17,191 nucleotides of DNA from contig CAKUND010000024.1 in NCBI GenBank assembly GCA_934668295.1, forward strand, positions 1-17,191, written 5' to 3'. Below are positions 7,638-15,131 of the stretch, piece by piece. This stretch comes from an uncultured Oscillospiraceae bacterium (GTDB lineage Bacteria; Bacillota; Clostridia; Oscillospirales; Oscillospiraceae). A program made the translations under genes and the position numbers. The notes under the pieces were generated by a model. The model made no database searches, was not told the origin of the DNA, and worked only from the letters and a program-made list of their open reading frames with translations. The stretch's first letter is position 1. The number at the start of each line of letters is the position of its first letter.

Positions 7638-8282
7638 ATGCACGAACTGACGTTTGCCGCCGCTGCGCTGATGCTCTGCGTCGCGGCTGGCTCCTATCTG
7701 GCAGGCTGCTGCAACGGCGCGATCATCACGTCGTACCTGTTTTATAAGGACGATATTCGCAGACACGGCAGCCACAACGCGGGACTGACCAATTTCTACC
7801 GCGTTTACGGCGGAAAATTTGTTGCTCTTGTCATTCTGGTCGATATGCTCAAAGCCTTCGTCGCGGTAAAGCTCGGCTCGGTCGTATTTGACGCGTACCT
7901 TGGGCTTCGGCTGGAGGGCGAGTATTTTTCCGCTCTGTTCTGTGTGATCGGGCATATTTTCCCCGCATTCTATTCCTTTAAGGGCGGCAAGGGCATTCTT
8001 TGCAGTGGAACGCTCCTTCTGCTGCTGGACTGGCGCATCGCGGTAGTCGGCTGGGGACTGTTTGCGCTGCTGTGGCTTACAACGCGCTATGTCTCGCTCG
8101 GCTCCGTATCCGGTGCTGTCAGCTTTCCGGTCACAACGCTGATCTTCTGTCCGGGGAACCGGATCGTCTTCGCGCTGTCGCTTCTCATTGCGGCGCTTGT
8201 GATCTGGGCGCATCGGGAAAATATCCGCCGACTGCTTCACGGCACGGAATCCAGATTCCGCTGGCATAAGGACGCACCCTGA
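7638..8282 (+). CDS. plsY: PlsY-like acyl-phosphate:glycerol-3-phosphate acyltransferase
   Basis: 214 residues from ATG 7638 behind TTGGAGG. A longer in-frame start at 7581 is rejected because it lies inside the predicted promoter. The protein is a multi-spanning membrane protein with the three PlsY loops: motif 1 as GSHNAGLTNFYR, motif 2 as FKGGKG and motif 3 as HRENIRRLLHGTE close to the C-terminus. PlsY transfers the acyl group from acyl-phosphate to the sn-1 position of glycerol 3-phosphate, the first step of bacterial phospholipid synthesis. Motif 1 departs from the common GSGNPGATN form (His for Gly, Ala-Gly-Leu for Pro-Gly-Ala), so a divergent or second PlsY copy is possible. An amidohydrolase gene follows after 35 bases, probably in the same transcript. 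Confidence 0.88.
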   Translation: MHELTFAAAALMLCVAAGSYLAGCCNGAIITSYLFYKDDIRRHGSHNAGLTNFYRVYGGKFVALVILVDMLKAFVAVKLGSVVFDAYLGLRLEGEYFSALFCVIGHIFPAFYSFKGGKGILCSGTLLLLLDWRIAVVGWGLFALLWLTTRYVSLGSVSGAVSFPVTTLIFCPGNRIVFALSLLIAALVIWAHRENIRRLLHGTESRFRWHKDAP

Positions 8283-8317
8283 ACGAGTCGACCGTTTTTC
8301 AGACAGAGAGGTTTTCC

Positions 8318-9148
8318 ATGATCATCGACTTCCACACGCACACATTTCCGGATCAGATCGCAGCCACGGCGATTGCTCGCCTGTCCAACAGAGCACATAT
8401 TCCCGCGTATTCCAGCGGCACGGCAGGCGGCCTGCTGCTGGCAGAACGGGCCGCAGGCGTCGACCGTTCGATCATTCTCCCGGTCGCAACGAAGCCGGAG
8501 CAGGTGCATCATATCAACGATGCCGCCGCAACACACAACGAGCATGCGTTTGTCACAAATATGTTTTCCTTTGCCTGCATCCATCCGGACTATGCAGACT
8601 GGAAGCAGGAGCTTGACCGCATTGCGGCCCGAAATATGCGCGGCATCAAGCTTCATCCGGCTTATCAGCAGACTGATCTGGACGATCCAAAATATCTGCG
8701 CATTTTAGAGCGGGCGGGCGAGCTTGGGCTGATCGTCGTGACGCATGCAGGCTTCGATATTGGCTTTCCCGGCTGCCGATGCTGCACGCCGGAAAAGGTG
8801 AGAAATGCGCTTCGTCAGGTCGGTCCTGTGACGCTGGTGCTGGCGCATATGGGTGGTTGGTGCTGCTGGGAAGAAGTTCCGGAGCTACTTGCGGATACCC
8901 CGGCTCTGCTGGACACGGCCTTCTCGCTCCGTCCGGCGGACGCAGCGGAGGACGATCCCCAATGGCTTTCTGATGAAGCGTTCGTGAACCTCGTCCGCAC
9001 GTTCGGCGCAGAGCGCGTCCTGTTCGGCACAGACAGCCCGTGGGCAGACCCGCAGACCGAGCTGCGGCATATCCGCGCGCTTCCCCTCTCGGATGAAGAA
9101 AAAGCGGCCATCCTCGGCGGAAACGCCAAGCGGCTGCTGCGAATCTGA
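8318..9148 (+). CDS. Amidohydrolase family (PF04909-like) metal-dependent hydrolase
   Basis: 276 residues from ATG 8318 behind AGAGAGG. It has a TIM-barrel amidohydrolase layout with these candidate metal and catalytic residues in order: HxH in DFHTHTF (His6, His8), GIKLHPAY, VTHAGFD, LAHMGGW and the late Asp of FGTDSPW. The end (GGNAKRLLRI) is also typical of the family. Members include decarboxylases and hydrolases of small cyclic or carboxylated compounds. The substrate cannot be told from sequence, and plsY next door gives no metabolic hint. A cluster of cysteines (GCRCC, plus CC after MGGW) lies near the presumed active-site side. It is the last gene on the plus strand before a bidirectional hairpin. 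Confidence 0.82.
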   Translation: MIIDFHTHTFPDQIAATAIARLSNRAHIPAYSSGTAGGLLLAERAAGVDRSIILPVATKPEQVHHINDAAATHNEHAFVTNMFSFACIHPDYADWKQELDRIAARNMRGIKLHPAYQQTDLDDPKYLRILERAGELGLIVVTHAGFDIGFPGCRCCTPEKVRNALRQVGPVTLVLAHMGGWCCWEEVPELLADTPALLDTAFSLRPADAAEDDPQWLSDEAFVNLVRTFGAERVLFGTDSPWADPQTELRHIRALPLSDEEKAAILGGNAKRLLRI

Positions 9149-9265
9149 TTGCTAACTGCATATTAAAAAAACGGAGAAAACCGGCAGCGGTTTTGGCGTG
9201 TGCCGATAAGGCAGTAATTTGAGATAACTGCAAAATTGGCATCTGCCGGGCAGGATTGGACAACA

Positions 9266-9307
9266 AAAACAGGCGGCACTCAGCTTCGGTTGGGCGCCGC
9301 CTGTTTT
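9266..9307. terminator. Bidirectional terminator between convergent amidohydrolase and SH3-like gene
   Basis: AAAACAGGCGGC (9266-9277) pairs with GCCGCCTGTTTT (9296-9307). The interior can extend through CAGC-TTCG-GTTG. Flanking A and T runs give a U-tract on either strand. It sits in the 202-base gap between convergent genes. The rest of that gap holds a smaller hairpin, AAAACCG-N4-CGGTTTT (9177-9194), and GAAAATC-N3-GATTTTC (9323-9339), but nothing gene-like. Confidence 0.75.
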
Positions 9308-9350
9308 GCACATATAAGGGTAGAAAATCACCGATTTTCCGCTCGGATAC

Positions 9351-9707
9351 TTAGTCCAATACGATGTCCTTTTTCTTTCCGTTCTTCTTTCTCGGATACT
9401 GCCGGATACGGGTGACAAAATCCAGATTGATAATCTCCAGTTCTCCCGTCTTCTTCTCTATGACCATACCGCCGTCGTCAATTTCTTTTATCACTCCCTG
9501 TACGCTGCCGTCATTTGAAGTGATCGTATAAATGATGCACTCTTCTCCGATAAACCGTTTTGCCAGTTCTTTCATTTCACTGTTCTCCTTGTTCTGCTTT
9601 TTTTGATTCAAAATATGCCTGACTGCTGCCAGTCTCCTTTGCCGCATGATCCATGGGATAATCACAAGAAGGAACAGGGCAAGCAAAATGAGGTAAAGAC
9701 TGTCCAT
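9351..9707 (-). CDS. Small membrane-anchored SH3/LSm-like protein (DUF6897-like)
   Basis: 118 residues from ATG 9707 behind GGGAGGG. One N-terminal transmembrane helix (about 4-21) is followed by a basic linker (QRRLAAVRHILNQKK). From Met45 comes a small beta-rich domain with conserved-looking segments ERFIG-type KRFIGEECIIYT, GVIKEIDD, EIINLDFVTRIRQYP and a lysine-rich tail. From memory this domain resembles small clostridial SH3/LSm-like proteins (DUF6897), which usually lack the membrane helix. No biochemical function is known to me. It is the third gene of the Xre-DUF3169 cassette, 24 bases after its neighbour. An internal ribosome site at 9590-9585 suggests that a short soluble form starts at Met45 (9575). 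Base composition is more AT-rich than in the flanking housekeeping genes. Confidence 0.7.
   Translation of the reverse strand: MDSLYLILLALFLLVIIPWIMRQRRLAAVRHILNQKKQNKENSEMKELAKRFIGEECIIYTITSNDGSVQGVIKEIDDGGMVIEKKTGELEIINLDFVTRIRQYPRKKNGKKKDIVLD
9573..9590 (-). promoter_or_regulatory. Internal ribosome binding site and ATG for a short form
   Basis: On the minus strand AAGGAG (9590-9585) lies nine bases before an in-frame ATG (9575-9573, Met45 of the 118-residue protein). It would yield a 74-residue soluble SH3/LSm-like protein. The site is at least as good as that of the long form. Confidence 0.55.
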
Positions 9708-9731
9708 TTGCGCATCCCTCCCAATTTATAT

Positions 9732-10535
9732 TCAGGAGATTCTATTTCCTGCTTCGGAATATCGCATTGCTTCTTTACAGTACATCGATATATTTACAGC
9801 CCAAATAAGGCATACAGTAAATGAGGGCAGGAATCCAATGTCGAACACAAGCGCACAGACCGCAAGCACGATCGCCAAAACCGTACACACCGCATTTGTT
9901 GCGGAGTATGCTTTGAACGCACACTTGCCGATCATAATTTTTTCGGCTTCATCGCAGTCGTCAATCCACTTTTTTTGAAATCTCATATCGTAGACGGACG
10001 CTTTCTTTTCGGGATTCATTTGCTTAGTTGTATCTACGCACTTTTGCTGAAAGAGGATCGCTTCAATCATAATAGCGAAGAAAGAGACGATACCGATGAA
10101 AAATACAATGGTTTTCTCCATGTCGTCAAATATTGCAAAACCTCCCGAATAAGATGCCGCGATCAGAAAATAGGCGACGATAAAGCTTGCGCTCGCGATC
10201 CAAATTACGACAGACAACTTTCGGTCAATAGTATCCGAGATAGCCTCATCCTCGCCATCCCACGCAGCGAGCAATTTCTTTGCACTCCGATAAATCGGGA
10301 GGCAGAGTACAGGCACGATGATTGCTATCGCAACCATCAGCCACGGAGCAATGTGCGTTCCGAAAAACGCTCCCGTTTCTTTCATCATGCCGACCAGTTC
10401 ATCCATCCCTCCTTTTGCCGCACCATAACCGGAGTAATAGCCGATTACACCGCCGACAATCGCACATACGACCGCAAAAAGCAAAAACTTAGGCAGAGCT
10501 TTTCGATTTGCCTCTTTGATTTCGTCATTTTTCAT
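9732..10535 (-). CDS. DUF3169 family membrane protein
   Basis: 267 residues from ATG 10535. GGAGG (10549-10545) lies nine bases upstream inside the end of the regulator gene, and the two genes overlap by 11 bases. An upstream in-frame start at 10571 is rejected because it lacks such a site. Six hydrophobic helices are visible at about residues 16-36, 64-82, 108-128, 143-163, 211-231 and 235-253. The loop between helices 4 and 5 holds the family-like segment NPEKKASVYDMRFQKKW plus CDEAEKIM. DUF3169 genes are commonly found beside small Xre regulators in Firmicutes, and their function is unknown to me. There are no catalytic motifs. Codon and base use is more AT-rich than in polA or nfn, hinting at an accessory or transferred cassette. 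Confidence 0.8.
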   Translation of the reverse strand: MKNDEIKEANRKALPKFLLFAVVCAIVGGVIGYYSGYGAAKGGMDELVGMMKETGAFFGTHIAPWLMVAIAIIVPVLCLPIYRSAKKLLAAWDGEDEAISDTIDRKLSVVIWIASASFIVAYFLIAASYSGGFAIFDDMEKTIVFFIGIVSFFAIMIEAILFQQKCVDTTKQMNPEKKASVYDMRFQKKWIDDCDEAEKIMIGKCAFKAYSATNAVCTVLAIVLAVCALVFDIGFLPSFTVCLIWAVNISMYCKEAMRYSEAGNRIS

Positions 10536-10743
10536 TTTCCGTTTCCTCCTGTAAATAGAAGACTTCTTCAACCGTAACGCCGCATACCTTTGCGATCGTC
10601 AGAGCAAGTGTAACGGACGGCGAATAATCGCCGCGCTCGATCAGGCTGATTGTTTGCCGTGATACGCCGCATAAGCGCCCCATTTCCTGCTGATTCACAT
10701 TCAGGATCGCCCTGAATACTTTCAAGCGATTTTGCAGTATCAT
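10525..10743 (-). CDS. Small Xre-family HTH regulator
   Basis: 72 residues from ATG 10743, six bases after GGAGG. A longer in-frame ATG at 10797 is rejected because it lies at the predicted transcript start, inside the operator. Nearly the whole protein is an HTH_3 domain, with the turn and recognition helix in MGRLCGVSRQTISLIERG, then the typical YSPSVTLALTIAKVCG and VEEVFYL end. It resembles short YozG-like regulators. It heads the three-gene cassette and its stop overlaps the DUF3169 start, so the two are translationally coupled. The dyad at 10778-10797 covers its own transcript start, so autorepression is likely. Confidence 0.87.
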   Translation of the reverse strand: MILQNRLKVFRAILNVNQQEMGRLCGVSRQTISLIERGDYSPSVTLALTIAKVCGVTVEEVFYLQEETENEK

Positions 10744-10769
10744 GCAGCACCTCCGTCTGACGATTTTAC

Positions 10770-10797
10770 TTGTCTTAATGACAACTATCATTGTCAT
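10770..10797 (-). promoter_or_regulatory. Predicted operator of the Xre regulator
   Basis: A perfect dyad ATGACAA-N6-TTGTCAT (10778-10797) lies just downstream of the -10. A third half-site, TTGTC at 10770-10774, makes a second dyad with GACAA at 10780-10784 (5-base spacer). Position over the expected transcript start suggests repression. Confidence 0.6.
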
Positions 10798-10802
10798 GTT
10801 GT

Positions 10803-10831
10803 ATTATACTCTTGTTATTTGAATCTGTCAA
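10803..10831 (-). promoter_or_regulatory. Consensus sigma-A promoter of the Xre-DUF3169 cassette
   Basis: On the minus strand TTGACA (10831-10826), a 17-base spacer and TATAAT (10808-10803) match the sigma-A consensus at all twelve positions, with optimal spacing. It drives the regulator gene whose ATG is at 10743. Confidence 0.85.
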
Positions 10832-10900
10832 GTTGTTTTGAAAAAGTGAGGGATAAAGTTCGTTGCCTTGCCCTCCGCTGTCAGTAGAATGGCGTGTTCT

Positions 10901-10940
10901 GCAGTTCGATCTTTATCTGGGGTCACCTAGGATGAACTGC
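10901..10940. other. Possible imperfect stem-loop in the gap upstream of the Xre promoter
   Basis: GCAGTTC (10901-10907) pairs with GAACTGC (10934-10940), extended by ATC/GAT with one bulged G, around a loop of about 19 bases. It lies in the 200-base gene-free stretch between the Xre promoter and the tsaD terminator. I see no open frame or promoter for it; it may be chance or a remnant. Confidence 0.25.
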
Positions 10941-10946
10941 TAAAAG

Positions 10947-10979
10947 CGGAACAGGCATGATCGAATCATGCCTGTTCCG
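10947..10979 (-). terminator. Terminator of the polA-rimI-tsaD operon
   Basis: A 15-base perfect stem (10947-10961 with 10965-10979, containing GGAACAGGCATGAT) has a 3-base loop. On the minus strand it is followed by CTTTT. It lies about 52 bases after the tsaD stop. Confidence 0.75.
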
Positions 10980-11031
10980 AGAAGTTTGAATTTTACTGTC
11001 TTACCGGCAGGGGGCCTTTCTCCGTTCTTTT

Positions 11032-12042
11032 TTATCCGTTTTCCAGACTCATCGTTGCATAGGCGTTGAGATCCTGCCCTGCGCGTTTTCCGGCCAGATA
11101 TTCGTAGTAGCCCTGCGCGCCGATCATGGCGCCGTTGTCGCCGCAGAGGCTGAGCGGCGGCATGCACAGACGAACGCCGAGCCGCTGTGTTTCGCGCATG
11201 AATTCGCCCCGAATGCGGGAATTGGCCGCGACGCCGCCCGCAATGGCAATCGTTTTATATCCTGTTTCCTTCAGCGCCTGCATTGTTCTCGGCACAAGCA
11301 TGTCGCTGACCGCCTTGGAAAACGACGCACAGAGCGACGGGATATCCAGCGCCTCGCCGCGCTGCTCATGCGTGTGAATGAGGTTCAGCGCCGCTGTTTT
11401 GAGGCCAGAGAAGGACATGTCGAGCGGATTTCCGCTGAGCTTCGTGTGCGGCATAGGGTATTTGGTTTCGTCGCCGGTCTGCGCCGTTTTGTCAAGCGCC
11501 GCGCCGCCGGGATATGGCATACCGATCACGCGGGCGATCTTATCAAAGCACTCCCCTGCTGCGTCGTCGCGGGTCGTGCCCATGATGCGGAATTTTGTGT
11601 AATCCTGCACATCAACGATCAGCGTATGTCCGCCGGAGACAACAAGACACAGAAATGGCGGCTCCAGATCGGGATATGCCAGATAATTGGCCGCAATATG
11701 TCCCCGGATATGGTGAACCGGAACAAGCGGCACACCGAGGCTATACGCCGCCGCCTTTGCAAAATTCACACCCACCAGTACCGCACCGATCAGCCCCGGC
11801 GCATAGGTCACAGCGATGGCGTCGATCTCCTGCCGCGTCATGGAGGCGCGCGAGAGCGCCTCATCTGCCAGCGCGTAAATTGCCTCAATATGTTTGCGCG
11901 AGGCCAACTCCGGCACAACGCCGCCGTAAAGCCGGTGCAGCGCGACCTGTGAGGCGATGCAGTCCGTCAAAACCGTTCTCCCGTCCTCTACGATGGCAAC
12001 GGCAGTTTCATCACAGGAGGATTCCACGGCAAGAATTTTCAT
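11032..12042 (-). CDS. tsaD: tRNA N6-adenosine threonylcarbamoyltransferase TsaD
   Basis: 336 residues, starting at ATG 12042 behind AGAAAGGA and overlapping the rimI stop by four bases (ATGA). The ASKHA-fold protein begins MKILAVESSCDETAVAIVEDG. The metal-binding HxxxH is His111-His115 (HHIRGHIAANY), and VVSGGHT and IAGGVAANSRIR are the nucleotide-binding segments. TsaD, with TsaB and TsaE, transfers the threonylcarbamoyl group made by TsaC onto A37 of ANN-decoding tRNAs (t6A) in the cytoplasm. Length is typical. The rimI-tsaD order is common in Firmicutes, but tsaB and tsaE are not adjacent here. A strong hairpin terminator follows. Confidence 0.96.
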   Translation of the reverse strand: MKILAVESSCDETAVAIVEDGRTVLTDCIASQVALHRLYGGVVPELASRKHIEAIYALADEALSRASMTRQEIDAIAVTYAPGLIGAVLVGVNFAKAAAYSLGVPLVPVHHIRGHIAANYLAYPDLEPPFLCLVVSGGHTLIVDVQDYTKFRIMGTTRDDAAGECFDKIARVIGMPYPGGAALDKTAQTGDETKYPMPHTKLSGNPLDMSFSGLKTAALNLIHTHEQRGEALDIPSLCASFSKAVSDMLVPRTMQALKETGYKTIAIAGGVAANSRIRGEFMRETQRLGVRLCMPPLSLCGDNGAMIGAQGYYEYLAGKRAGQDLNAYATMSLENG

Positions 12043-12497
12043 TTCAGTTCCTTTCTGAGAATGCGTGCATCCTCCTTGGGGTGTTGGTAATAGTTTTTCC
12101 GCAGGCCGATCTGCTCAAAGCCGAGCGATTCATAGAGCGCGAGCGCGGGCGCGTTGGAATCCCGGACCTCAAGCGTCAGGGCTGACGCTATCATCTGCTT
12201 TCTCAGCGCCTTGCACAGCGTGAGAACGAGCGTGCGGCCAATGCCTTTCCGCCGGTAATCCGGGTGTACGGCAATGTTCATCATATCGGATTCGCCCAGA
12301 ACCGTCTGACTGCCGATGTAGCCCGCAACGGTATCGCCGTCCATGGCGCAGAGCCAGAGGCTCAGCGGGTTCTGCAGCTCATGCACAAGGATCGATTCCG
12401 GCCAGGGGTCTGAAAAGCAGGCAGCCTCCAGCGCAGCGATCTGCGCAAGATGCTCCGGCTCCATCGGGGTTATGGTAATTTCCATCATATCTTTCAC
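12039..12497 (-). CDS. rimI: RimI-type ribosomal protein S18 alanine N-acetyltransferase
   Basis: 152 residues from GTG 12497, which overlaps the polA stop as GTGA with GAGG just upstream. ATG codons at 12488 and 12485 are possible alternative starts, giving MMEIT or MEIT. The GNAT fold shows the acetyl-CoA loop in YRRKGIGRTLV (about 84-94), and CFSDPWPES near the N-terminus and LEVRDSNAPALALYESLGF near the end are characteristic of RimI. The known reaction is acetylation of the N-terminal alanine of ribosomal protein S18; some homologues have a broader range. Four-base overlaps on both sides bind it tightly into the polA-rimI-tsaD operon. Confidence 0.9.
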   Translation of the reverse strand: MKDMMEITITPMEPEHLAQIAALEAACFSDPWPESILVHELQNPLSLWLCAMDGDTVAGYIGSQTVLGESDMMNIAVHPDYRRKGIGRTLVLTLCKALRKQMIASALTLEVRDSNAPALALYESLGFEQIGLRKNYYQHPKEDARILRKELK

Positions 12498-15100
12498 TTC
12501 GCCTCATACCAGCTCGCGCCGGATTTCGCCTCCGCCAGCAGCGGGACCTTCAGCTGCACGACGTTCTCCATCTCGGCGGCCACGATTTTTTTGACCTGCT
12601 CTGCTTCCCTGACCTGGCACTCCACGATCAGCTCGTCATGTACCTGCAGGACAAGCCGTGCCTTGAGCTTCTGTTTCCGGAGCGCCGCGTCGACGCGGAT
12701 CATGGCCAGCTTGATGATATCTGCCGCTGTGCCCTGAATCGGTGTGTTGAGCGCGACGCGCTCGCCGAACGAGCGGATATTGAAGTTGCTGCTTTTGAGC
12801 TCCGGCAGCTCGCGGCGGCGGCCAAAGAGCGTGGTCACATAGCCGTCCTGCTTGGCCTGCTCGACAATTTCGTGCATATAGGTCCGGACGCCTGCATAAT
12901 GCGCCAGATAGTTGTCGATATACTGCCGCGCCTCCTTGCGCGTGACGCCGATGTCCTCTGAGAGAGAAAACTCCGAAATACCGTATACGATGCCGAAATT
13001 CACGGCCTTCGCGTGGCGGCGCATGAGCGGCGTGACCTGCTCCGGCTCCACACCGAAGACCTGCGCGGCTGTCGCGGTGTGGATGTCGAAGCCAGATTTG
13101 AACGCCTCCTGCATAGTCTTGTCGTCCGCAATATGTGCCAGCACGCGCAGCTCGATCTGGCTGTAATCCGCGTCGACAAAGACGCAGCCGTCGCTGGGTA
13201 CAAACATCCTGCGGATCTCGCTGCCGAGCTCCGTGCGGACGGGAATATTCTGAAGGTTCGGATCCGTTGAGGACAGGCGTCCCGTGGCCGTGACCATGTT
13301 CTGGAATGTGGTGTGGATACGCCCGTCGTCCGCGATCTGCTTGACAAGCCCGTCTGCATACGTGCTTTTGAGCTTTGTCATGGCGCGGTAATCCAGGATC
13401 GCTTCAATGATCGGATGCTTGCCCTTGAGCTTTTCGAGCACATCCGCGTTTGTCGAATAGCCGCTCTTGGTCTTCTTGCCTGCAGGAAGTCCCAGCTCGT
13501 CAAACAGGATCTCACCGAGCTGTTTGGTGGAATTGATGTTGAACGTCCGCCCGGCAAAATCAAAAATAGTCTGCTGGGCCGCCTCAATGCGGCTCTGCAG
13601 CATGTTTCCGAATGAAATCAAGGCCATCTGGTCAGCTTTGACGCCTGTGCACTCCATCTCGGCCAGAACCCGGCAGAGCGGCAACTCGATCTCATAATAG
13701 AGCTTTTCCATGCCGTTCTGCGCAAGCTTCTCCGGCAGCGCTTCATATAGCGCTGCGACCGCAGCTGCCTCCGCAAGCCGATTGCACACGCGCGCGGCAT
13801 CTTCACCGACCTCCTTCTTGTCTGCACGGCCGATCTCAAAGCCGAGCAAATGCGTGACCACGCGGTCAAGGGCATAGCTCCCCTGCGTCGCGTCCAGATC
13901 ATAGGCGGCCAGTGCGGTATCGAAAATGAAGCCCTCCGCCGGATATCCCAGCTCCAGCAGGCAGCGCATGAGCGGCTTACAGTCGTGCGTGACCTTCTTT
14001 ACGGACGCGCCGAATATAGTTGACATAAATTTGTCGTCTTTCAGCGCGTCGCCGCAGAAATAATAGCCGCTTTTATCTGTATTGACAGCGATTCCGGACA
14101 AGTTCGGTTCAGCAATCAAGTTCACATAATGTTCATTTTTGAATTCTGCCGCAAGCGCCTCAGCACGGGCCGGATCTGTGACAGTCTCGCTTGTGCAGAC
14201 GCCCTCGATCGTGCCGTTCTGCGCCGTCTCCTGCGGTGCATGCAGGCCGTAACGGGCAATAAGACGGGTGAATTCCAGCCGTGTGAACAGCTCATACAGT
14301 GCCGTCTCGTCATACGGCTGCACAAGGCAGGCCTCCGGTGAGAATTCGATCGGCGCTTCACAGCGGATCGTCGCCAGATCGTAGGACAGATATGCGCTGT
14401 CCCTCCCCTGTTCGAGCTTGGCACGCAGCTTCTCCTTGATCGCGTCCAGATGCGCGTACACGCCGTCCAGCGTGCCGTAGTCCAGCAGCAGCTGCGTCGC
14501 TGTCTTCGGGCCGATGCCCGCAACGCCGGGAATATTGTCCGAGCTGTCGCCCATGAGCGCCTTCAGGTCGATCAGGTGGATCGGATCAAAGCCGTATTCC
14601 TCGCGGAATTTCGCGGGGTCATAATTGACCGCGACGGTCTGAGACAGCTTGGACGAGACAAGCTTGACCGTCACGTGCTCGTCGATCAGCTGCAGGGAAT
14701 CCCGGTCGCCGGTGACGATCACGCAGTCCCAGCCCACACTGCCGCACCGCTTTCCGATCGTGCCGATCACATCGTCGGCCTCCCAGCCCTTACACTCGAA
14801 AATCGGGATCCGCATGGCCCGCAGCACGTCCTTCATGACCGGCATCTGCATGGCAAGCTCGTCCGGCATGGGATGGCGCGTGGCCTTATAGCCGTCATAT
14901 TGCAGATGGCGGAACGTCGGCGCTTTGAGGTCGAACGCAACGCAGAGCGCGTCCGGATTTTCGTCCGTGCGGAGCTTTTCGAGAATATTCAGAAAGCCGT
15001 AAATGGCGTTTGTAAAAAAGCCATCCCTGGTCGTCAGCGCGCGAACGCCGTAATAGGCGCGGTTGATGACGCTGTTTCCGTCGAGAACCATCAGCTTCAT
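12494..15100 (-). CDS. polA: DNA polymerase I with degenerate 3'-5' exonuclease domain
   Basis: 868 residues from ATG 15100, ten bases after AAAGGAG. An upstream in-frame start at 15160 is rejected because it falls inside the predicted -35. The 5' nuclease domain (1 to about 290) holds LDGNSVINRAYY, WEADDVIG, TGDRDSLQL and MGDSSDNIPGVAGIGPKTA. The middle domain has lost proofreading residues: the DxE of Exo I is LIAEP at about 328-332, and the Exo III Tyr/Asp are absent (NRLAEAA near 440), while His-Asp of Exo II remains near 371. Polymerase motifs A (DADYSQIELR, about 641), B (RRHAKAVNFGIVYG, about 690) and C (QVHDELIVE, about 820) are intact. It should fill gaps and remove RNA primers. Loss of proofreading is known in other Gram-positive PolA proteins. 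It heads the operon with rimI and tsaD. Confidence 0.97.
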   Translation of the reverse strand: MKLMVLDGNSVINRAYYGVRALTTRDGFFTNAIYGFLNILEKLRTDENPDALCVAFDLKAPTFRHLQYDGYKATRHPMPDELAMQMPVMKDVLRAMRIPIFECKGWEADDVIGTIGKRCGSVGWDCVIVTGDRDSLQLIDEHVTVKLVSSKLSQTVAVNYDPAKFREEYGFDPIHLIDLKALMGDSSDNIPGVAGIGPKTATQLLLDYGTLDGVYAHLDAIKEKLRAKLEQGRDSAYLSYDLATIRCEAPIEFSPEACLVQPYDETALYELFTRLEFTRLIARYGLHAPQETAQNGTIEGVCTSETVTDPARAEALAAEFKNEHYVNLIAEPNLSGIAVNTDKSGYYFCGDALKDDKFMSTIFGASVKKVTHDCKPLMRCLLELGYPAEGFIFDTALAAYDLDATQGSYALDRVVTHLLGFEIGRADKKEVGEDAARVCNRLAEAAAVAALYEALPEKLAQNGMEKLYYEIELPLCRVLAEMECTGVKADQMALISFGNMLQSRIEAAQQTIFDFAGRTFNINSTKQLGEILFDELGLPAGKKTKSGYSTNADVLEKLKGKHPIIEAILDYRAMTKLKSTYADGLVKQIADDGRIHTTFQNMVTATGRLSSTDPNLQNIPVRTELGSEIRRMFVPSDGCVFVDADYSQIELRVLAHIADDKTMQEAFKSGFDIHTATAAQVFGVEPEQVTPLMRRHAKAVNFGIVYGISEFSLSEDIGVTRKEARQYIDNYLAHYAGVRTYMHEIVEQAKQDGYVTTLFGRRRELPELKSSNFNIRSFGERVALNTPIQGTAADIIKLAMIRVDAALRKQKLKARLVLQVHDELIVECQVREAEQVKKIVAAEMENVVQLKVPLLAEAKSGASWYEAK

Positions 15101-15131
15101 GGGCGTAAAACTCCTTTGCATTTCTTCGGTT

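Noticed and set aside
10744..10797. An 18-residue N-terminal extension of the Xre regulator from ATG 10797
   Set aside because: It would begin at the predicted transcript start within the operator and has no ribosome site, whereas ATG 10743 has GGAGG at six bases.
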